A stretch of DNA of 64,000 nt from Persicaria tinctoria. Taxonomy: Eukaryota; Streptophyta; Magnoliopsida; Caryophyllales; Polygonaceae. The notes below the pieces were generated by a model. That model ran no database searches and had not been told where the DNA came from. It saw only the letters and a program-made list of their open reading frames with translations. Position 1 is the stretch's first letter; each line of letters begins with the position of its first letter. Positions 58,420 through 64,000 of this stretch are shown in pieces. The stretch spans positions 17,177,314 through 17,241,313 of the forward strand of contig JBANSL010000003.1 of the NCBI GenBank assembly GCA_037127255.1. Direction: 5' to 3'. The translations under genes and the position numbers were made by a program.

Positions 58420-58905
58420 TCTTGCAAAACATGTAACTTACAATACCTACCAGCTGTTATGAAGTTAGTGCGTGGGCCTTCCATCGGGCCCTCTCCAATA
58501 ATGGGCTTGAAGAATCCAATAAAGCCCCTTCTCTTTCCTATTTGCTCAATTTGATAGAGTTGGAAATGATTGGATTGTTGTCATTCTATTATTGGCATCA
58601 ATTAGGGTCTTGATCACTAAAATGGTTAATGCATCACTTCGGATACACGATTGTCCCGCTCCTATTATTACCCTTAATTACATCATTTACATCGGATGTG
58701 CGTTTTAACGAAAAGAAAGGAATCATGAAGCAAGGTTCTCGTGTCGTTGAAGATAGTTTGCTTTCGAGAATCGTCGAACTTGATCAGACCCGTGTTTAAG
58801 CACGTTCAGGTGAATCAATGGAACAGAACCCCCAAATTTTTAGAGCCCAATAATTTACGAATTACCCTTTTATTTAATTATAAAATGCTTTCTTTCTTTT
58901 AAAGC
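58420..58905. other. Intergenic, nothing recognised
   Basis: No gene or bounded repeat supported. Confidence 0.4.
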
Positions 58906-58907
58906 TA

Positions 58908-58990
58908 CTGATTATTGACATTAGCTCAGCAGTTTGCGAGTACGCATGTGCTCTTTGATTCTGAGTTCGAATCCCCGGAGACCTTAAAGT
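58908..58990 (+). ncRNA. tRNA-like or SINE-head segment
   Basis: TTAGCTCAGCAGTTTG (A box, about 58919) and GAGTTCGAATCCCCGG (B box, about 58964) are spaced like an internal Pol III promoter. The acceptor stem does not pair well and no CCA-end or terminator context is clear. A SINE head or tRNA pseudogene is more likely than an active tRNA. Confidence 0.45.
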
Positions 58991-60546
58991 TGTGATTTTT
59001 GGTAACTTCTTTTATCTTTCTTTTTCATACAAACCCCTACACACTCAAGAAACCAAGGGCCCAGTGGGCTCTTTTACTCTTTTTTTTTTGGTCGGCCTAT
59101 TAATTTTCATTTAGCAATTTTCTTGTTTTTTACATGTATTCCAATCCCTTTGAAAGTATTTATCTAAAATAATTTGAATTTTAAATTAAATACAGTTGTG
59201 TTATTCCTATTTGGACTATTATGTAAAGTTTATAATTACATTTTAAATTTAATATAATTAAATAATAGGTGTTACAAATTGTTTTATTTCAAACACAATT
59301 GATTTGAAATCCAAACAAACCTAAATCATGCCTACTTTATTTCAATATAGTAGTATTTTAATGAAATATAAATATATAAATTTGACAAAAAAAAATAATT
59401 AATATGATCAATTTTAATTTTGAACAGGGACTCCAAAATGCTTGGCACAGTCGCATGAACTTGATAAACAAGAGCACTGCTCTAAACCTTCAACGAGCTT
59501 CTCAAACAATATAACCACATACCCAAAGCGGATAGTCCTGCTCTTGTGAGTATGAATGCAATTTATAATCCAGTTGAAGTTGAAACCATATACTTTACCT
59601 TCAAATTGTAAAAGTGCTTATGAATGTTTTTCGGGAGCATAAATAAACACCCCAAACAATGTATAGATATCTATACACATGTCAAACCCAACAAATGGCG
59701 GATCCTAAAACTCTAAGTTTAGGTGTGAAAAATTGAACCATAATTTTTTTTTAAAAAAAAAAATCATCAGTATTACGAATATGTAACTAGAATAAAAACA
59801 TAAATCATGTCTACTTTATTTCACAATTTTCAAATATTTTAATATAACATACTAATTTAAAAATCATCAGTATTATAGTATTAAAAAAAAAAAAATTAAA
59901 AATTAAAAATATTTTAATATAACATACTAATTTTCAAATATTTTAAATCATGTCTACTTTATTGTTGTTGTTGTAATCGGAAAGGTGTTGATTTTGGAAA
60001 TTTTCAACTAAATTCAAGGGATGGAGGTTTAGCAGTCTGTTGTCAATAAAGGGATGGAGGGAGTCTATTTCATCATAAAAATTTCAACTAAACAATCCGT
60101 TGTCAGCATAAAAATTTCAACGAATTTAGAGGGGTGGATGGGAGGAAGCGGGCAACAACTTAGGGTGACCGATAGACATTTAGTTAATAAATCTTTTATA
60201 ATGGACATTTAATTAATTAGGTCTTATTAGATGGACATTTATTTTTTTCTCTCTAATTTGTATAAGTTCATTTTTGAAGCGTCTATAGCTTTTTATTCAG
60301 GTGTCGGATTTGAGTTTATAATATATCAAGTCGAAGCTATCGACGGGATGAACATGTATATTAAATTTTATTTTTGATTAGGATGACGACCGCCACCCTG
60401 GTCCCAAAGAGGATCCGCCCCTTAACCCAACACATTGGTAGCTTTAGGATTGAATTTGAAAGTACATTGGCTCCAAATCAAAGGTCACAACAGTCAAGAT
60501 ATTGAAAATATCTAATCACTATGGTGAAACTGCATACATAGTTGTC
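58991..60546. other. AT-rich intergenic DNA, 3' flank of the DUF615 gene
   Basis: No gene is supported. AAAAATCATCAGTATTA and CAAATATTTTAATATAACAT each recur at 59760-59945, and AAAATTTCAACTAA recurs near 60085. These are local duplications. Confidence 0.4.
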
Positions 60547-61912
60547 TCATACAACATGATATTGTTCAGCTTGTGTTTGTTTTGCAAGCCGTAGAACGAA
60601 CCGAGTGAGCGACCTTTCAGCATCCCTTCGTTCCGCTTTCAGTTTTTCCTCATTCTCTTCGACATTTCCCTGGCGCTCCTCAATCGACTGCACTCTTCGT
60701 ACGAGTTTCCGCAACTCCTACATGGCGCCAAGGAACCATACGACATCATAAGCGAACTGCATAGCCAAGTTTCCCAATGAATGAACAACAAAACTTACCT
60801 GGCGATCAAATTCCAATCCCGAAATCGAGTATACTTCATTGCTTATCTCAACATCCTTGTTGACCAGGCCATTGAACCACTTGTTGGCTAGGGCAACATA
60901 GGTTTGAGAGTCCTGTAACAGTACCACTCGAAACGTCAACCAGAGTCATACAAGATATATTAGACATAACACAAGCCTCAATCCAACCTACCTCGTCTTC
61001 TTCTTCTTCTTCACTCTCAGATTCATAAACTTCGTCTTCCTCGTCTACCTCATCCACATTTGCATCAGATAATGTCTGTATCATAGTTTGATCACCATCT
61101 TTTGTAGCCTGAATCAATGCACCCAGCAATTCCGGCTTTGCATCCCTCAGCAATTTCCCTAGAATCATTGGAATCCTTGCAGTGTGAAATGGCATTCCAT
61201 ATAGATATTTCAAATGGTTGCGCAAACTTAAACCTAATTGGAGTGAATGAGTACCTATGTAGTTGAATTGCCTCCTCTTTCCTTCCCTCACATCAGGTCC
61301 TAGTCTCTGCGGCAATTTATCAAACACCTTAGCTGCATACCCAAACAGCTACGAACAGAGCTTATCTATTCAATTGAAAACCAGGAATCACCTTTGCCAG
61401 CATCAGAGCTCCGAAGACCTCCTCATCCTCGAGCGAAGCCGCTCTACAATTACATTTAAACCCAATCGAAATCTCGATAATTGAAGCATCGATTATCAGG
61501 CTAATCAGCTGTATTGAAGGTTAGATTTTGCGAGATGAACTTTGCAGTACCTGAGAATTCGTTTAATCTGAGGTGCAGAGAAGGAAGCGAGATCCATTCC
61601 CCAACGAACAGCTTGCCGAGCCTCGCGCTTCTTTTCATTACGGCTCCTCCTGTTGGCGTCGGCCTCTTCGGTTTCAGTACTCCGGCCGTAACAAGGATCC
61701 ACATCAACTAGAGGCTCGCGCCGACGGAGGCCATAGGACCGGAAGTTGATATTCCGGCGGGCGGAAGCTAGTGCGACCAAAGACAGGCGTTCAGAGGTAG
61801 CGGCGCCGGCGGGGGATGTAGATGGGGAGATCGTGCGTTGAATGAAATCAAAGCACTGGATTTGTGGAGTTCTACGGAGCGGCAACAAGGTAGCTCGTAT
61901 CACCTGAGCCAT
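60547..61912 (-). CDS. DUF615 (DarP/YjgA-like) protein, probably organellar, six exons
   Basis: Bacterial DarP/YjgA (PF04751) acts in large ribosomal subunit maturation; plant DUF615 proteins are probably organellar and poorly characterised. Exons by GT-AG signals: 61551-61912, 61392-61443, 61255-61306, 60992-61158, 60799-60912, 60547-60717, joining in phase to 305 residues. Residues 1 to about 60 (MAQVIRATLLPLRRTPQIQC..) look like a transit peptide. Family signatures are SRNEKKREARQAVRWGMDL, LGPDVREGKRRQFNYIG, KLLRDAKPELLGALI and a C-terminal ELRKLVRRVQSIEE to LTRFVLRLAKQTQ segment, matching DarP order. An acidic tract (YESESEEEEEDE) interrupts the domain near residue 205-220. Introns 3 (96 bp) and 5 (81 bp) are multiples of three; only intron 5 carries an in-frame stop. 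The exon model rests on splice sites and family fit, without transcripts. Confidence 0.88.
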
Positions 61913-62099
61913 TTCTCCTTCCCAGTCGCCGGAGTTGCACCGGATTCAGATCAGGAGAGTACACTCGACGGAGGCGACTCAAGACACACTCACAAATCAC
62001 ATCACATCTTGTCATGATGATAATTTGGGCTGGCCCTAACGGCCCAATAAAGTTTGGGCTGGTTTTGTTCCGGACATCTACGCCTTGTTGGATTTCAAA

Positions 62100-62784
62100 T
62101 TAAATAAAGGCCAAATTGCAGAAAATCACCTTTTAAATACACTCATTTGTCGTAAACCACCCTATAAATTGATATTTTTAGAAAACCGCTCTTTAAATAA
62201 CTTGCTTCGTCAATCAACCACCCTCGAATATATTCCGTCCAAATATAGGTTAAATTTGATAAATTACAAATTTACCAATTTTTTATATAATATTATAATA
62301 GAATTTTAACAATTAAAAAAAAAAGAAAAATGTAAATAAGTATGAAATTGGGAGAAAACAATTAATGTTATTTTCTATTTTTAAATAATCGATAAAATGG
62401 TGTCGACTTCTACAAAGTTGTTGTCCATCCAATTGAGTTGCTCGTTTTCCCCTTCCAAATCACTTTTTAATTCTCCATTAGCTTCCACACACATTCAATT
62501 TGGGACAAAAAATGACGTCAATTGTATAATCTCAATTTGATTCTTACTTATTTATTTTTTTATTTTTTAATTGTTAAATTTCCATTATCATATAATTAAA
62601 CAAGAAGGGTAAAATTGTAATTTTACAAGTTTAACAAAATTTTGGACGGAATAATCTTGGGAGTTGTTGATTGGTGACAAAAGTTATTTAAAGGGTGGTT
62701 TTCTAAAAATATCAATTTAAGGGGTGGTTTTAGGCAAATGGGTACATTTAAAGGGTTGTTTTCTACAATTTAGCCTTAAATAAA
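62100..62784. mobile_element. Mutator-type MITE with 9-bp duplication and long TIRs
   Basis: TTAAATAAA flanks the element at 62100-62108 and 62776-62784. The 667-bp interior begins GGCCAAATTGCAGAAAAT and ends CTACAATTTAGCC, with inverted similarity extending about 140 bp inward (AACCACCCTATAAATTGATA against its inverse near 62700; ATTCCGTCCAAA against TTTGGACGGAAT). A 9-bp duplication and long TIRs fit Mutator. The centre has no coding capacity. It sits about 190 bp upstream of the DUF615 start codon and could affect its promoter. Confidence 0.92.
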
Positions 62785-63284
62785 TGCTTGTTTGGTTTAA
62801 TGTAGACAAAATTTTGGATGGAATAATTTTTATATATATACACAATGCGAGGATTTGGGGATGGTCAACTGTGGTTGACCCACTGTCAAAAGCATCCAGA
62901 TAGACGATGTCAGCAATCTCAGCAGGAGCTCGCTCAACAACAAACGACAAAGGGAGACCGATATTACACCCAATCTGAGCTCTTAACTTATTTTTGTTTT
63001 ACCACCTCGGCTTTAGAGCCTCATTTCAATTTTTTTCATTTTTCACCCACATTTTTTTATTTTTCAGTCCAAATCTCATGCTCTAAACTTACTTTATACT
63101 ATTTTTCTTTTTTATTTAATAAATTATTCCATTATTATTATTACTATTATTTATTTATGTATTTATTTAATACTCTGTAATAACATATTGTAAAATATTT
63201 AAAGTTAATCATATGCAATATGGGATTATTTATTCCATTTTTTCCCTCCCAAACATATGTAATAAGGGTGTCTATGGGTAGATT
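62785..63284. other. AT-rich intergenic DNA
   Basis: No supported gene. T-rich low-complexity sequence dominates 63000-63170. Confidence 0.4.
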
Positions 63285-64000
63285 GTAACACCACCTTTTA
63301 AATCCCAAGGGAATGTTACAGCGCCAGTGAATCCGCAGACTTTAATGTCTTTGAATCCACCTGAGGCTTATAGGGACATGCAACAATGCTCCCATAAACA
63401 AGATGATAATTTAAATACAATCAATTAGGCGGAAGTGAATAAAATTTATTAGTTTAGGATATCTGACCATAATAACATAAAAATTCCAAAACTATAAAGT
63501 ATGAATAAATTCCAAAATAGATGAAATTAAAGTAGCGGTGCGGAAACTTTAAAGGGTTCAAAACTTGTAGTAAAATATTCAATAATTGACAGCCCGCTCT
63601 TCAACTCTCTCCTGCTCCGCTGTTTGCACTAGACCTGAGGAATATGGTCTGGTGTTTCGTGAGAACGAAGGACACCAGCTATCCAATAAATAGGATGGTT
63701 AGTACAATAAAGACTAGCAAATGATAGGGAAAATGTTCAGACTTTAACCTTACAGTGACCATAAAACGGTATGTCATAGGTTAAGGGAATGGCACGAATA
63801 TTTATAGTGGAAACTGGATAAGAAGGTAAAAATTCACACATGACTCGGATGATCATAATGATCGATTATAAGATAAGAAATGGAATTATACTCGATACAG
63901 ATAAGTATAATAACTGAAATGATCACCTATTTAACAGTCGATAATAAAGATAACGATAATAATAATACTACGTGGTACCAGTCGGGCCTTTGACAAGGAC
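63285..64000. mobile_element. Possible LTR start, cut by the window end
   Basis: From 63285 the sequence reads TGTAACACCACCTTTTAAAT, similar to the TGTAACACC start common in plant gypsy LTRs. It continues as moderately complex non-coding DNA to the window edge. No second LTR or primer-binding site can be seen, so this is tentative. Confidence 0.3.

Noticed and set aside
60718..60939. Reading frame ending FLGAM as the C-terminus of the DUF615 protein, or a nonsense mutation there
   Set aside because: GTAAGT at 60798 and ATGTAG ending at 60718 define an 81-bp intron, and the next exon restores the family's C-terminal segment in phase, so no premature stop is needed.

Overview
This window is nuclear DNA of a flowering plant, probably a eudicot (an asterid would fit, but this cannot be settled here). 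It is AT-rich, has GT-AG introns, and carries plant families: a thaumatin-like protein, a plant DUF615/DarP-like protein, L1-type LINEs, Ty1/copia, CACTA, hAT, Mutator, Stowaway and Helitron elements. Nothing bacterial (operons, CRISPR, ribosome binding sites) is present.

Only three host genes can be supported, all on the minus strand: a small two-helix membrane protein (5796-6170); a three-exon thaumatin-like protein with a C-terminal membrane/GPI-type tail (23980-26038), whose exon 1, exon 3 and MITE-bearing intron were found by reading splice sites; and a six-exon DUF615 (DarP/YjgA-like), probably organellar protein (60547-61912). The rest is almost entirely transposable-element sequence.

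Layout. 0-5.8 kb: a poly(A) retroposon with an 18-bp target-site duplication, a long-TIR MITE, a LINE relic and a SINE-like unit. 5.8-9.3 kb: membrane-protein gene, then two TIR elements with 8-bp duplications. 9.9-23.2 kb: two inverted copies of an unclassified TIR element set in TA microsatellite DNA. The second copy is split by a 10-kb CACTA element (TSD TAA). That CACTA holds exon-like gene fragments, a Stowaway MITE and a 3'-truncated copia element whose gag is itself split by a hAT MITE (8-bp TSD), giving a four-level nest. 24-26 kb: thaumatin-like gene. 27-34.4 kb: decayed Mutator-like element with convergent ULP1-type protease and transposase reading frames, marked by about 29 copies of the octamer TTTCAGCA. 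34.7-36.9 kb: 5'-truncated minus-strand LINE. 38-44.2 kb: a TCGA-rich repeat, a CACTA end, a ~90-bp tandem array and a Helitron cluster. 44.8-48.3 kb: a Mutator-type MITE and a complete non-autonomous LTR element (TRIM type, TSD AACAT) carrying a minisatellite. 48.5-58.4 kb: two plus-strand LINEs, the first with intact reverse transcriptase and RNase H. 60.5-62.8 kb: DUF615 gene and another Mutator-type MITE. 63.3 kb to the end: a possible LTR start.

The genes do not form a pathway. The window is best read as three isolated genes in a layered record of element insertions whose order can be worked out.
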